Shown: positions 17,779 through 27,705, numbered from the stretch's first letter. The stretch: DNA of 64,000 bases from Lachnospiraceae bacterium (GCA_017463225.1 JAFTPO010000014.1:80525-144524), one strand, 5' to 3'. Notes: generated from the letters alone by a model not told the origin. Numbers and translations: made by a program.

Positions 17779-19716
17779 ATGAATTTCACCTATCCTCCCC
17801 AGCTAGAGGAATTTATGCAATTAAATAAATTTGGTTCATACAAGGATGCCGATGACCAGCTTGCTGGTGGGACATCCTTTTTGGAGCGTATGAAAAAGTC
17901 ATGGGTATGGCCTATATTGAAACCTCTTAGATGGTTGTACTGTGTATTTATTACATACTACCGTCGTGCTAGAGATTTTGGATTCTTTAAGGCATTGAGA
18001 AGGAAGAAGCTTATCCATGATGCCAGTGAGGCATATATAAAAAGTCTTATGCCAGATGAGGAGACTATCAAGAAACATAAAGAGACGAGCTTCGAACATA
18101 ATGTGAAGTTTAGTATACTTGCTCCACTTTACAACACACCTAAGAAGTATCTTAGAGATATGATAGAATCATGTATAGCTCAGACCTACGAGAACTGGGA
18201 GCTTTGTTTGGCAGACGGCAGTGACAATGAACATAGTTTTGTGGGCGATATAGTGAAAGAGTATCAGGCTAAGGATAATCGTATCGTTTATCAGAAGTTG
18301 GAGAAAAACTTAGGCATATCTAAAAATACGAATATCTGTATAGATATGGCTACAGGAGACTATATAGCCTTGTTCGACCATGATGACATACTTATGCCTA
18401 CCGCATTATATGAGAATGCACTTGCGATACAGGAACATAACGCAGATTTTATATATACAGATGAAGCCACGTTTGAAGAGAATGATATATATGACATAGT
18501 TACGTGGCATTTCAAACCGGATTTTGCTATAGATAATCTTAGAGCCAATAACTATATATGTCATTTTAGTGTTTTCAAAAAAACATTGATAGATAAGGTT
18601 GGGAAGTTTTCAACTGAATATGATGGAAGCCAGGATCATGATATGATTTTGAGGCTTACGTCAGCAGCAAAGAAGGTATGGCATATACCGAAGATATTGT
18701 ACTTGTGGAGATCGCATGGTAATTCAGTGTCAAAGGATATTAATTCAAAGACATATGCTATAGATGCGGGAAAGCGAGCTGTTAGAGATAGTCTGGCTAG
18801 AGAGGGCATGAATGCTACGTTGGAAAGCTCTCCAGTATTTCCGTCTATATATAAGATAAATTACGAGATTATTGGAACTCCTAAAATATCCATTATTATC
18901 CCCAACAAGGATAGTATGGCTATGTTGGCTAACTGCATAGATTCTATTGTTAAAAAATCCACATACCAAAATTATGAGATTATAATAATGGAGAACAACT
19001 CAGAGACCAAGGAAGTATTTGAGTATTACAAGCTGGTTGATGAGTTGGATAATGTCAAAGTTATCATATATGGGGATAAGTTTAATTATTCACGAATTAA
19101 CAATGAGGCAGTAAAGGTATCGACTGGTGATTATGTTCTGTTTTTAAATAATGATATTGAGATAATCGAACCTGCATGGATGGAGGAAATGCTCATGTAT
19201 GCCCAGCGTCAAGATGTTGGTGCAGTTGGAGCAAAGCTTTATTTTAGTAATGATACAGTTCAGCACGCTGGTGTAATCCTTGGCGCAGGAGAGGACAAGA
19301 TTGCAATTCACAGCTTTGTAGGAGCAAAGAGAGAGGAAACTGGCTACATGGGCCGCCTTTTCTTCGCCCAAAATGTCAGTGCAGTAACTGCGGCCTGCAT
19401 GCTTGTTGAAAAGTCAAAGTTTGAGCAGGTTGGTGGATTTGATGAGAAACTGGCAGTCGCATATAACGACGTAGACTTATGCTTAAAGCTAAGAGAAGCA
19501 GGATATTTGAACGTGCTTAATCCATTTGCGGATGCATATCATTATGAGTCCATTACCAGAGGCTACGATAATGAGGGAGAGAGCAGGGTCCGCTTTAAGT
19601 CCGAAGTATCCTACATGAAGTCCAAATGGAAGGACGTCCTAGAAGCAGAGGACCCATTTTATAATCCAAACGTATCTAAGTCTCAGGGCTGGAAGTTTGG
19701 GATTATACCGTCGTAG
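17779..19716 (+). CDS. Double-domain GT2 glycosyltransferase
   Basis: A 645-residue cytoplasmic protein with two GT2 domains. The first starts at about residue 110 (FSILAPLYNTPKKYLRDMI) and has the DHDD metal site in ALFDHDDILMP. The second starts at about residue 372 (ISIIIPNKDSMAMLANC) and has FLNNDIEII, followed by the family feature QHAGVILG and GGFDEKLAVAYNDVDLCLKLREAG. Proteins of this layout add two sugars, or alternate sugars, to a rhamnan or similar polymer backbone. No membrane helix is evident, but a basic, aromatic segment at about residues 35-65 could lie on the membrane. Donors are not predictable from sequence. Confidence 0.86.
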   Translation: MNFTYPPQLEEFMQLNKFGSYKDADDQLAGGTSFLERMKKSWVWPILKPLRWLYCVFITYYRRARDFGFFKALRRKKLIHDASEAYIKSLMPDEETIKKHKETSFEHNVKFSILAPLYNTPKKYLRDMIESCIAQTYENWELCLADGSDNEHSFVGDIVKEYQAKDNRIVYQKLEKNLGISKNTNICIDMATGDYIALFDHDDILMPTALYENALAIQEHNADFIYTDEATFEENDIYDIVTWHFKPDFAIDNLRANNYICHFSVFKKTLIDKVGKFSTEYDGSQDHDMILRLTSAAKKVWHIPKILYLWRSHGNSVSKDINSKTYAIDAGKRAVRDSLAREGMNATLESSPVFPSIYKINYEIIGTPKISIIIPNKDSMAMLANCIDSIVKKSTYQNYEIIIMENNSETKEVFEYYKLVDELDNVKVIIYGDKFNYSRINNEAVKVSTGDYVLFLNNDIEIIEPAWMEEMLMYAQRQDVGAVGAKLYFSNDTVQHAGVILGAGEDKIAIHSFVGAKREETGYMGRLFFAQNVSAVTAACMLVEKSKFEQVGGFDEKLAVAYNDVDLCLKLREAGYLNVLNPFADAYHYESITRGYDNEGESRVRFKSEVSYMKSKWKDVLEAEDPFYNPNVSKSQGWKFGIIPS

Positions 19717-19739
19717 GAGTTAACTTACAGGGAGAAAAT

Positions 19740-20873
19740 ATGATTAATTTTAACGAACCTATTTTAATTGAAAAAGCATTCGACCACTTAAGAAATGCTA
19801 TAAATAATAAGAAGTTAAGTGGAGATGGAGAGTATACAAAAAAGTGTAATGCTTGGCTGGAAAATTGGTGTGGCGCAAGCAAGGTGCTTTTGACAACATC
19901 TTGTACCCATGCAACTGAAATGGCGGCAATTTTGGCGGATATTAAGCCGGGTGATGAGGTAATTGTACCTTCCTATACATTTGTGTCTACAGCAGATGCT
20001 TTTGTATTAAGAGGGGCTAAGGTTAAGTTTGTGGATATTAGACCGGACACTATGAATATAGATGAGAATCTAATTGAAGCGGCTTTGACTGATAAAACTA
20101 AAGCTATAGTTCCGGTTCACTATGCAGGAGTGGGCTGCGAGATGGATCAGATTATGGAGATTGCCAAAGACAATAATCTTGTGGTGATAGAGGATGCTGC
20201 TCAGGGTGTTATGAGCTCATATAAGGGAAAACCATTGGGTGCCATAGGAGACTATGGATGCTATAGCTTCCATGAGACTAAAAACTATAGTATGGGCGAA
20301 GGTGGAGCTATAGTTATCAATGATGAGTCAAATGTGGAAATGGCCGAGATTATCCGTGAGAAGGGTACTAACCGTAGCAAGTTCTTTAGAGGACAAATTG
20401 ATAAGTATACATGGGTAGAGGCTGGTTCATCCTATCTACCAAGCGAATTAAATGCGGCATATCTTTGGGCACAGCTAGAAGTTGCGGATGAAATATTTGA
20501 AAATAGAATGAATACATGGAATATGTATAATGATGCTTTTCAGGCATTAAAGCAGGCTGGTAAGATAGAGCTTCCGTTTATACCTGAGCACTGCCAGCAT
20601 AATGCTCATATGTATTACATTAAGACCAAAGATTTAGAAGAGAGAAGTAAGCTTATAGCATATTTGAAGGATGAGGATGTAAATGCGGTATTTCACTATG
20701 TTCCTTTGCACTCTGCGCCGGCAGGAATAAAGTATGGCGAATTTGTTGGAGAGGATAGATATACCACAAAGGAAAGTGAGAGATTGGTTAGACTTCCTTT
20801 ATACTATGATATTGCTAAGGGTGATGTTGAAAAGGTAGTAGACAGGGTATATAAATTTTATAAGAATACTTAG
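19740..20873 (+). CDS. rffA: dTDP-4-keto-6-deoxy-sugar transaminase (RffA/WecE type)
   Basis: A 377-residue DegT/DnrJ/EryC1 aminotransferase. The PLP lysine is K181 in SFHETKNYSMGEGG, which matches the RffA/WecE subgroup, as do FNEPILIEKAFDHL at the N-terminus and SYTFVSTADAFVLRGA. WecE makes dTDP-4-amino-4,6-dideoxy-D-galactose from the 4-keto sugar with glutamate as donor. This implies a second sugar branch in the locus beside the CDP and GDP routes, but the dTDP-glucose synthesis genes rmlA and rmlB are not in the window and must be elsewhere. A CDP-linked keto sugar as substrate is a less likely alternative. GGGAG precedes the ATG at normal spacing. Confidence 0.86.
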   Translation: MINFNEPILIEKAFDHLRNAINNKKLSGDGEYTKKCNAWLENWCGASKVLLTTSCTHATEMAAILADIKPGDEVIVPSYTFVSTADAFVLRGAKVKFVDIRPDTMNIDENLIEAALTDKTKAIVPVHYAGVGCEMDQIMEIAKDNNLVVIEDAAQGVMSSYKGKPLGAIGDYGCYSFHETKNYSMGEGGAIVINDESNVEMAEIIREKGTNRSKFFRGQIDKYTWVEAGSSYLPSELNAAYLWAQLEVADEIFENRMNTWNMYNDAFQALKQAGKIELPFIPEHCQHNAHMYYIKTKDLEERSKLIAYLKDEDVNAVFHYVPLHSAPAGIKYGEFVGEDRYTTKESERLVRLPLYYDIAKGDVEKVVDRVYKFYKNT

Positions 20874-20899
20874 GATGGAGGAAGATAACCTAGTTATCA

Positions 20900-21835
20900 G
20901 TGAAAACTATGGATATATCAGTTGTTGTACCAGTATATGGATGCAGAGCGGCTTTGCCTGAATTACATAAGCGATTAACAGATACATTATCAAAGCTAAC
21001 TAATGAGTATGAGATAATACTCGTCAATGATCAGTGTCCTCAGAACTCGTGGGAGGTAATTGAAGAGCTTTGCGCTAAGGATTTTCATGTGAAGGGTATC
21101 GAACTTTCCAGAAATTTTGGGCAGATGAAGGCGATTTTGGCAGGACTTGATTACTCAACCGGCAGTTGGGTTGTGGTTATGGATTGTGATTTGCAGGACA
21201 GACCTGAAGAGATTATTAAGCTATATGAGAAGGCTCAGGAGGGATATGATGCAGTTTTTGCCAGAAGAAGCCATAGGCAGGATAAGAAACTAAAGAAATT
21301 CCTTGCAGCTCAGTTTTACAAGGTGTATAGATTTGCTACTGATGGTAACTATGATGGTGCGGTATGTAATTTCAGCATTATAAGCAGAGCTGTTGTAGAG
21401 GCATATTGCAGTATGAGAGAGCAGCACAGAGGATATGTAATGTATATCAATTGGCTAGGCTTTAGGAGAACCACCGTAGATGTAGAGCATAACGAGAGAT
21501 TTGAGGGAGAATCCTCGTATAGTTTAAAAAAGAGAATAAGTATGGCGGTTGATTTGCTTACATCTCAATCGGATAAAGTGTTAAGACTGGCAGTAGGACT
21601 TGGATTTTGTATGTCCATAGTGTCTTTTTTAGTTATAATTGGTTTAGTAATTTATAAGCTTGTAGCTGATGTATCTGTGGGTTGGACAAGTCTTATAGCT
21701 TCTAATTTCCTTATAGGCGGACTTGTAATAATGGTAGTAGGTGTAGTTGGTGTTTATGTGGGAAATGTCTTTATGCAAACCAAGGGAAGACCATTATATA
21801 TTATTAGACAGATTTTAAACAAAGAAGACAAATAA
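20900..21835 (+). CDS. Polyprenyl-phosphate glycosyltransferase, GT2 (DPM1/GtrB-like)
   Basis: A 311-residue GT2 enzyme with VVVPVYGCRAALPELH, ELSRNFGQMKAILAGLDYS and MDCDLQDRPEE in the catalytic part and two C-terminal helices (about 232-255 and 268-292). It should load a sugar onto undecaprenyl phosphate, plausibly the amino sugar of the preceding transaminase. The start is uncertain. GTG 20900 gives MKTMDISV and ATG 20909 gives MDISV, and the GGAGGAA box at 20877-20883 is 17 or 26 bases away. The gap contains a perfect small inverted repeat (GATAAC-CTA-GTTATC, 20884-20898) which, if folded in the mRNA, would bring the box within reach of either codon. Confidence 0.83.
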   Translation: MKTMDISVVVPVYGCRAALPELHKRLTDTLSKLTNEYEIILVNDQCPQNSWEVIEELCAKDFHVKGIELSRNFGQMKAILAGLDYSTGSWVVVMDCDLQDRPEEIIKLYEKAQEGYDAVFARRSHRQDKKLKKFLAAQFYKVYRFATDGNYDGAVCNFSIISRAVVEAYCSMREQHRGYVMYINWLGFRRTTVDVEHNERFEGESSYSLKKRISMAVDLLTSQSDKVLRLAVGLGFCMSIVSFLVIIGLVIYKLVADVSVGWTSLIASNFLIGGLVIMVVGVVGVYVGNVFMQTKGRPLYIIRQILNKEDK

Positions 21836-21883
21836 ACTATTAATCTAGAATGTAATTGTGTAAAGTAGGGAAAGGGACGTAAC

Positions 21884-22876
21884 GTGAGAAAGATTATAGT
21901 ATTTGGAGCAACAGGAAATATTGGTGCATATTTAGTTGATTATATAAATGAGAAGATCAACAAGGATGAATATGAGGTAATTGCTGTAGGAAGAAAGGCC
22001 ACCGATTTCTTTGACAAGCAGGGTATAAGATATATTCGTGTGAATTTAAATAATAGCTCGGATTTTGAAAAGCTACCAAAGGAAGATATTTACGCTGTTG
22101 TGAATCTGGCAGGTTTACTTCCTGCATATTTGAAGGAATATGATCCCTTTGCTTATGTGGAAACAAATATCAATGGAGCTTTAAGAATATTAGAGTATGC
22201 AAGAATAAATGGTGCAGACAGAGTTCTTTATACTCAAACCTGGTCTGTCCAGGGAGGTTTTTGGGGAAAGGAGACGACTTTGTCACCTAAGATGCCTAAG
22301 AGTCTAATATACACAGGAGATCATGCGTTTTATTGCATCACAAAGAATATGATAGAGGAGACTATGGAGCATTATAAACAGGAGTTCGGATTAAAGAACT
22401 TTGTGTTTAGATTACCGAATGTGTACCTGTATCATCCTGACAATTATTATTATGTTGATTGTGTAAAGAAGGTAGTAGCCTATAGATATATGATTGACAG
22501 AGCATCAAAGGGTGAACCTATTGAGATGTGGGGAAATCCGGATGCTTTTAAAGACATATTATACATAAAGGATTTGTGTCAGATGATGTATAAGGCATTG
22601 TTTGCCAATGTTAACGGAGGTACATATAATGCGGGTACAGGAATTAAGACAACCCTTAGGGAACAAATTCAGGGAATGGTGGATGTATTCTCTCCAGAGG
22701 GAAAAAGGTCAGAAATAATTGAGAAGCCGGAAGGCGCCGGATTCACCAGCTTTGTGATGGATATTGAAAATGCTAAAGAAGAGCTGGGATATCAGCCTGA
22801 ATTTACGTATAGAAAGTATTTGGAAGATTATAAGAAGGAACAGGAACTGAAAAGATTTGACAATCTTTGGGAGTAG
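21884..22876 (+). CDS. NAD(P)-dependent sugar epimerase/dehydratase (extended SDR)
   Basis: A 330-residue extended SDR beginning RKIIVFGATGNIGAYLVDYI with the GxxGxxG nucleotide loop. The expected tyrosine-lysine pair can be placed in the AFYCITKNMIEE segment (Y-x-x-x-K). It is clearly different from the SDR at 14193. The substrate is unknown; a 4-epimerase or 4-reductase acting on an activated sugar of this locus is likely. The start is GTG with a GGAAAGGGA box upstream. It is followed after three bases by the large YfhO-like gene and so is in the same operon. Confidence 0.75.
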   Translation: MRKIIVFGATGNIGAYLVDYINEKINKDEYEVIAVGRKATDFFDKQGIRYIRVNLNNSSDFEKLPKEDIYAVVNLAGLLPAYLKEYDPFAYVETNINGALRILEYARINGADRVLYTQTWSVQGGFWGKETTLSPKMPKSLIYTGDHAFYCITKNMIEETMEHYKQEFGLKNFVFRLPNVYLYHPDNYYYVDCVKKVVAYRYMIDRASKGEPIEMWGNPDAFKDILYIKDLCQMMYKALFANVNGGTYNAGTGIKTTLREQIQGMVDVFSPEGKRSEIIEKPEGAGFTSFVMDIENAKEELGYQPEFTYRKYLEDYKKEQELKRFDNLWE

Positions 22877-22879
22877 AAG

Positions 22880-25759
22880 ATGAAACAGAGTGTAAGAATC
22901 GATTGTAAATTAATATGTATGAGCTTTTTGAGATTGATAGCTTCTTTTGTATTAATTTTATCAATCGGTTTTTGCTTGCATATTGGTATAGCAGACCTGA
23001 TTCACAATGGTATTGGTACTAATGTTGGTATTATGGGTATTCAGGGGATAGATGACACCCAGGAAATTTGGATTACCACCAACGATGACCCTAGTATTAT
23101 GATTGATTATAGACCTGGTGACGAGGTAATTCTGGATATAGAATTCCTAGGCTCTAATGAAGAATTAGGAATGATATATTTTGCTGATAAGATGAATGAT
23201 TTTTCCCAGGATAATGCTATAACATATGTTTTCAAAAATGGAAAAAATGTTATAAAGCTGGATAATTACCGTGCAGAGTACCTTCGACTTGATATAGCTA
23301 GCAGGGGAAATGTCAGCTTTAGGTTGAATTCTATAAGCAAGGAATCGGCCATAGAATCATTTGCAGATGAAATAAACATCCTCCTGCTTATTGTGTCAGC
23401 AGTTGCTTTAGCTGCCTTATATGAGCTTATAAAATGCGCTAAAACAAGAGAAGATAAGATTTCAAGAATCTTTTGGGGAATATTGGGGCTCTCTATATTT
23501 TGCATATTCGGAGAATTCATTCTAGGTGAATCCTATTATATGTACACCGGAGTGGGAGCAGATACCATAAACCAGTATTATCCTTACTATATCGGTGAAG
23601 TCAATGCAATTAGAGAAGGAAACTTTTCTATATGGAACTGGGATTATGGATTGGGTACCAGTCTACTTAACAATGTGGCTTGGACTTTTGATCCCTTTGG
23701 AATACTGATAGTAGCACTAGGAGTTATATTTGGCCCGGGAAGTGTGCAGCACCTTTTGGTCTGGATGCAGATAGTCAAACTGGTGGTATTGTATGCGCTG
23801 GGGAAAAAGTATTTTTCATACTTTTTAAATGATGAGTTCTCAAAATGTATAAGTGCTTATTTGCTTACCTTCAACGGATATATGATGCTGTGGGGACAGC
23901 ATTATTTCTTGGGAACATCCTGTGTCTTTGCCATGCTCTTACTAGGGGCATTAGAAAACTTCTTAGAAAAGGATTGTAAAAAAGGTGGATGGTTCGTGGC
24001 ACTTGTTGTGGCATGGATATTGCTGTTTAGCTATTACGTAGGATATATGATACTGCTGGTGTGTGCAGTATATTTTCTGTTTAGATATTTTACCACTAGA
24101 AGCATTAAAGGGATTAAAGAAATGCTTTGTGACTTGGGGCATTGCTTATGGGCAGTATTCTCAGGCTTATTTGCGGCAGGTATAATTTTCATTCCAGCCT
24201 GCTATTATGTAATGACCAATTCGACCAGACTTGACAGCTCAGATGCCGATGCATTGGAGAAGTTATTTGAGGAATTGACTCAGTTTAGTTTTTCTGATGT
24301 GGGGGAGAGACTCAGCAGATTGGTGTCAAATAATCTTTTGTGTATTGAGAATGCCGATGGATTACATTTTGAGAATTATTATGAGGCACCTCAGCTATTT
24401 TGCACTATATTCATGTTCTTCTTCTTTGGACAATGGATAGTGTATGAGATAAAAAACACAAAGGGAAAAGGTCCTTGGACTGCACTGGTGATTAAGCTGG
24501 TGTTGGTTTTCTTGATGATATTTAACTCTGCCACAGGTCTGGTGTTAAATGCATTTGCGTATGCCTCATATAGATACACATACCTTTTGTTTCCATTTAT
24601 GGGGTTATGTGTAGGTATAGTATTCCAGGAAGTGATACATAAAAAAGAGATTAGTCTAGTTGGCGTAGTGATAGGTTGTTTGTTAACAGTGGTCTCATGG
24701 GGATATTCCTATCTAAACTGTACCAACGAAGTTATAGATTATGTAGCTTTAATAGGTGTGATATTACTGATTGGAGCTATACTCTTCCTGATTATGTGGA
24801 AGAAAAATAAAATATATGATAGGGCTTGCGTAATCCTTGTGTGTCTGTTAATAGTGACAACAGCTTTGGATGGATGGTATACAAATTGTAATCGAAGAAC
24901 AGTGACAGAGGATGATTTTACATTAAGCTGGGATAGTAAAGGTTTGGCAGGAGAAACTGCTGAGGCTATTGCTTGGGTAGAGAATCAGGATGATTCCTTC
25001 TATCGTATGGGAAAGACATATAATAACTGGAATAGTTTAGGAGAGCCTTTGATAGAGGGATATTCCGGTATTGTATGGTATAACTCTACTTTAAATTCAA
25101 ACATAACTGATTATTATGAGAAGATATATGAAAGCTCTAATACAGATATTTTTGCCATAAAGCTTTTTAGATTAGATAGCCAGTTGGATTATCGGGCAAA
25201 TGACATTGTCAATACAAAGTATTTGCTGGCAAGGTCTGAGCAGCAGAATAATAACTGGAAACTAATACACACCATAGGTAATGTGTACATTCATATAAGT
25301 AATAATTCAGCTTCAGCGGCGAAATGGTATACTAATACTATTCCTAAGGAAGAATTTGAGAGGCTAGGAGCGGAAGAAAAGGCTGAAGTGCTTTTGGATA
25401 CTGTGGTTGTGGAGAGTGAACATTCTATAATTTATGAATCTTCAGATGCGGCAGTTAATAAGTTCTACTTAAAAAAACCAACTGTCCTAGAGGGAGAGGT
25501 TGATTGCAGTGGAGAAGGAATATTAATGATAGCTGTTCCTGATGAGAATGGTTGGGAATTATATGTAGATGGTGAACTGACAGAATCCATAAATTGTAAT
25601 TATGGATTCAAGGGAGTTATGCTGGGACAGGGGCATCACAATATAAGATTACAGTATTCATTTCCATATGGAACAGAGGGCCTCATTATGAGTGTTATCG
25701 GTATAATTATGATATTATCTATGGCTTTGATGGAGAAAAGATATAAAGCTGTGGAGTAA
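22880..25759 (+). CDS. YfhO-like large membrane protein (GT-C-fold glycosyltransferase candidate)
   Basis: A 959-residue protein. After one N-terminal helix there is an external domain of about 120 residues, then about a dozen helices (about residues 170-670) and a C-terminal external beta domain (about 690-930) ending in a last helix. The block around GADTINQYYPYYIGEVNAIREGNFSIW and the C-terminal ENGWELYVDGELTESINCNYGFKGVML..GHHNIRLQY are the features I associate with YfhO proteins. In Gram-positives these are linked to glycosylation of lipoteichoic acid or surface polymers from lipid-phosphate sugars. The target here is unknown. It lies between two sugar enzymes and an ATP-grasp gene. Confidence 0.78.
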   Translation: MKQSVRIDCKLICMSFLRLIASFVLILSIGFCLHIGIADLIHNGIGTNVGIMGIQGIDDTQEIWITTNDDPSIMIDYRPGDEVILDIEFLGSNEELGMIYFADKMNDFSQDNAITYVFKNGKNVIKLDNYRAEYLRLDIASRGNVSFRLNSISKESAIESFADEINILLLIVSAVALAALYELIKCAKTREDKISRIFWGILGLSIFCIFGEFILGESYYMYTGVGADTINQYYPYYIGEVNAIREGNFSIWNWDYGLGTSLLNNVAWTFDPFGILIVALGVIFGPGSVQHLLVWMQIVKLVVLYALGKKYFSYFLNDEFSKCISAYLLTFNGYMMLWGQHYFLGTSCVFAMLLLGALENFLEKDCKKGGWFVALVVAWILLFSYYVGYMILLVCAVYFLFRYFTTRSIKGIKEMLCDLGHCLWAVFSGLFAAGIIFIPACYYVMTNSTRLDSSDADALEKLFEELTQFSFSDVGERLSRLVSNNLLCIENADGLHFENYYEAPQLFCTIFMFFFFGQWIVYEIKNTKGKGPWTALVIKLVLVFLMIFNSATGLVLNAFAYASYRYTYLLFPFMGLCVGIVFQEVIHKKEISLVGVVIGCLLTVVSWGYSYLNCTNEVIDYVALIGVILLIGAILFLIMWKKNKIYDRACVILVCLLIVTTALDGWYTNCNRRTVTEDDFTLSWDSKGLAGETAEAIAWVENQDDSFYRMGKTYNNWNSLGEPLIEGYSGIVWYNSTLNSNITDYYEKIYESSNTDIFAIKLFRLDSQLDYRANDIVNTKYLLARSEQQNNNWKLIHTIGNVYIHISNNSASAAKWYTNTIPKEEFERLGAEEKAEVLLDTVVVESEHSIIYESSDAAVNKFYLKKPTVLEGEVDCSGEGILMIAVPDENGWELYVDGELTESINCNYGFKGVMLGQGHHNIRLQYSFPYGTEGLIMSVIGIIMILSMALMEKRYKAVE

Positions 25760-25777
25760 ATAAAAAGAAGGCGTGTT

Positions 25778-26926
25778 ATGAAGAAATTGGCAATAATTGG
25801 AGCTTCCTATTTGCAGGAGCCCTTAATACAGAAGGCTATAGATATGGGTATAGAAACCCACGTTTTTGCTTGGCAGTGTGGAGATGTGGGAGAAAACCTG
25901 GCAGATTATTTCTATCCCATCAGTATAGTGGAAAAGGATGAGATATTGAATAAATGCAGGGAAATAGGTATAGATGGAATATGTACCATAGCATCAGACC
26001 TTGCTGCAATTACTGTAAATTACGTGGCTAATGCCATGGGTCTGGTTGCCAACTCCTTAGAATGTACAGAGGTTTCAACAAATAAGCACCTTATGCGAGA
26101 AAGATTCAGTAAAAATGGAAATCCTTCACCTAAAAGTATTATGGTGGAAGGAGTACAAGACCTAGCTGATGTTAATTTGGAGTATCCTGTCATAGTCAAA
26201 CCCCTAGATAGGTCAGGAAGCAGAGGGATAACCAAACTCGGTGATGCAAATGGTTTAGAAGAGGCTATAGAGCATGCAAGGGCAGAGGGCTTTGTTAAGA
26301 AAGCCTTGGTGGAGGAATTTGCAGAGGGTCAGGAGTATAGTGTTGAGTGTATATCCTGGAAGGGAGAGCATAGCTTTTTGGCACTGACACACAAATACAC
26401 TACAGGAGCTCCAAAGTTTATAGAAACAGGACACTTAGAGCCTGCCCCTGTAGAAGAAGCATTGTTGCAACGGATTAAGACAGTTGTTTTTGAGGCTTTA
26501 GATAGCTTGGGTATTACATACGGCGCCTCCCATTCAGAGTTAAAAGTATCAAAGAATGGCGTGATAAAGATAATCGAAATCGGTGGACGTATGGGTGGCG
26601 ATTTCATAGGGAGTAATCTGGTGGAGTTATCCACGGGAATAGATTTTGTTCAGGCCGTAATACAGGTGGCTTTGGGTGAAGAACCGTCATTGGCTAAAAA
26701 GCATAGTGGTGGAGTTGCGGCGGTACGGTTTATATTCTCGGAGGAGGATATAAAGGTGTTTGAAAGAATAATGGAAGAAAGACCAGAGATTGTAATTCAG
26801 GCAGATGTTCCTCAAGAAATATCAGGAGAGGTGACAGATAGCTCAACTAGATTTGGGTATTACCTGATGATGGCAGATAGTATAGATATTCTGAAACAAT
26901 ACCTTCCAAAGGAGGACGAAATATAA
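25778..26926 (+). CDS. ATP-grasp ligase of unknown substrate
   Basis: A 382-residue ATP-grasp protein of the carboxylate-amine ligase superfamily (as in PurK/PurT/carbamoyl-phosphate synthase-like enzymes). An N-terminal Rossmann-like domain starts KKLAIIGASYLQEPLI. The grasp fold has PVIVKPLDRSGSRGITKL for the nucleotide and EFAEGQEYSVECISWKG. Metal ligands are in IKIIEIGGRMGGDFIGSNL. Such enzymes join an acyl-phosphate to an amine, so this one could attach an amino acid or organic acid to the amino sugar made by the transaminase at 19740. That link is inference; no substrate motif is known to me. The next gene's ATG overlaps its stop by one base. Confidence 0.75.
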   Translation: MKKLAIIGASYLQEPLIQKAIDMGIETHVFAWQCGDVGENLADYFYPISIVEKDEILNKCREIGIDGICTIASDLAAITVNYVANAMGLVANSLECTEVSTNKHLMRERFSKNGNPSPKSIMVEGVQDLADVNLEYPVIVKPLDRSGSRGITKLGDANGLEEAIEHARAEGFVKKALVEEFAEGQEYSVECISWKGEHSFLALTHKYTTGAPKFIETGHLEPAPVEEALLQRIKTVVFEALDSLGITYGASHSELKVSKNGVIKIIEIGGRMGGDFIGSNLVELSTGIDFVQAVIQVALGEEPSLAKKHSGGVAAVRFIFSEEDIKVFERIMEERPEIVIQADVPQEISGEVTDSSTRFGYYLMMADSIDILKQYLPKEDEI

Positions 26927-27288
26927 TGGAAAAGTCAAAGCTTAAAACCTTGATACTTTTGCATAGTATGTTGATGATATATTCCATGAGTGGAATCTGT
27001 AGTAAGCTGGCGGCAGGAGAAAGCTTTCTAAGCTTTAGATTTTGTTTGTTTTACGGGATAATAATTTTGTTATTGGGCTTCTATGCTATAGGATGGCAAC
27101 AGATAATAAAGAGGATGCCTCTTTCAACAGCCTTTGCCAATAAGGCAGTGACCATAATATGGGGATTGGTATGGGGAGTTTTGTTCTTTGATGAAAGAAT
27201 TACTGTAAAGAAAATCATAGGAATACTATTGGTTGTAATTGGTATAGTGATTTTTGCAAAAGCGGACGAGGTGACAGAAGATGAATAA
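26926..27288 (+). CDS. Half-size EamA/SMR-type transporter subunit 1
   Basis: A 120-residue protein with four hydrophobic helices, the size and layout of small multidrug resistance proteins or of ArnE/ArnF, which together flip lipid-linked aminoarabinose. The late segment FDERITVKKIIGILLVVIGIVIF is the typical last-helix signature of EamA/SMR proteins. It is coupled to the ATP-grasp gene (TAATG overlap) and overlaps the second half-size subunit by eight bases, so the two probably form a heterodimer. In a locus without a Wzx gene in view, transport of a lipid-linked sugar is the natural guess. Confidence 0.72.
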   Translation: MEKSKLKTLILLHSMLMIYSMSGICSKLAAGESFLSFRFCLFYGIIILLLGFYAIGWQQIIKRMPLSTAFANKAVTIIWGLVWGVLFFDERITVKKIIGILLVVIGIVIFAKADEVTEDE

Positions 27289-27628
27289 AACAACAATATT
27301 ATATTCTTGTGTATTGCTGATAGGAGTATTTATAAGTGCCATCTCACAGGTGCTTTTAAAGAAAGCTTCTATGAAGGAGTATGAATCGAGAATTAAAGAG
27401 TATTTAAATCCCCTTGTTATCATAGCTTATACGATGTTTGTAGGCACTACATTTTTATCCATTATAGCCTACAAAGGAATACCCCTTTCTATGGGACCGG
27501 TGCTTGAGGCTACAAGCTATATATATGTTACATTTTTTGGAGTGAAGATATTTCATGAGAAGCTTAATGCAAAAAAGATTTTCGCATTAATATTGATAAT
27601 TGGTGGAATAATAGTATATTCTATCTAA
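27281..27628 (+). CDS. Half-size EamA/SMR-type transporter subunit 2
   Basis: A 115-residue four-helix protein related to the preceding one. It shows ISQVLLKKASMKEYE in helix 1, where many SMR/EamA proteins have a 'K-x-A' stretch, then GPVLEATSYIYVTFFGVKIFHEKLNAKKI with a glutamate inside the third helix region. The eight-base overlap with subunit 1 indicates coupled translation and fixed stoichiometry, as in ArnE/ArnF or EbrA/EbrB pairs. The substrate is not readable from the sequence; a lipid-phosphate-linked sugar is most consistent with the neighbours. Confidence 0.72.
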   Translation: MNKTTILYSCVLLIGVFISAISQVLLKKASMKEYESRIKEYLNPLVIIAYTMFVGTTFLSIIAYKGIPLSMGPVLEATSYIYVTFFGVKIFHEKLNAKKIFALILIIGGIIVYSI

Positions 27629-27705
27629 AATATGAATTTGTTTACCGTATCACATTTTGATAAATATGTTTTGATAGTAGCAGAGTTGAGAGGAGTCTTT
27701 ACAAA

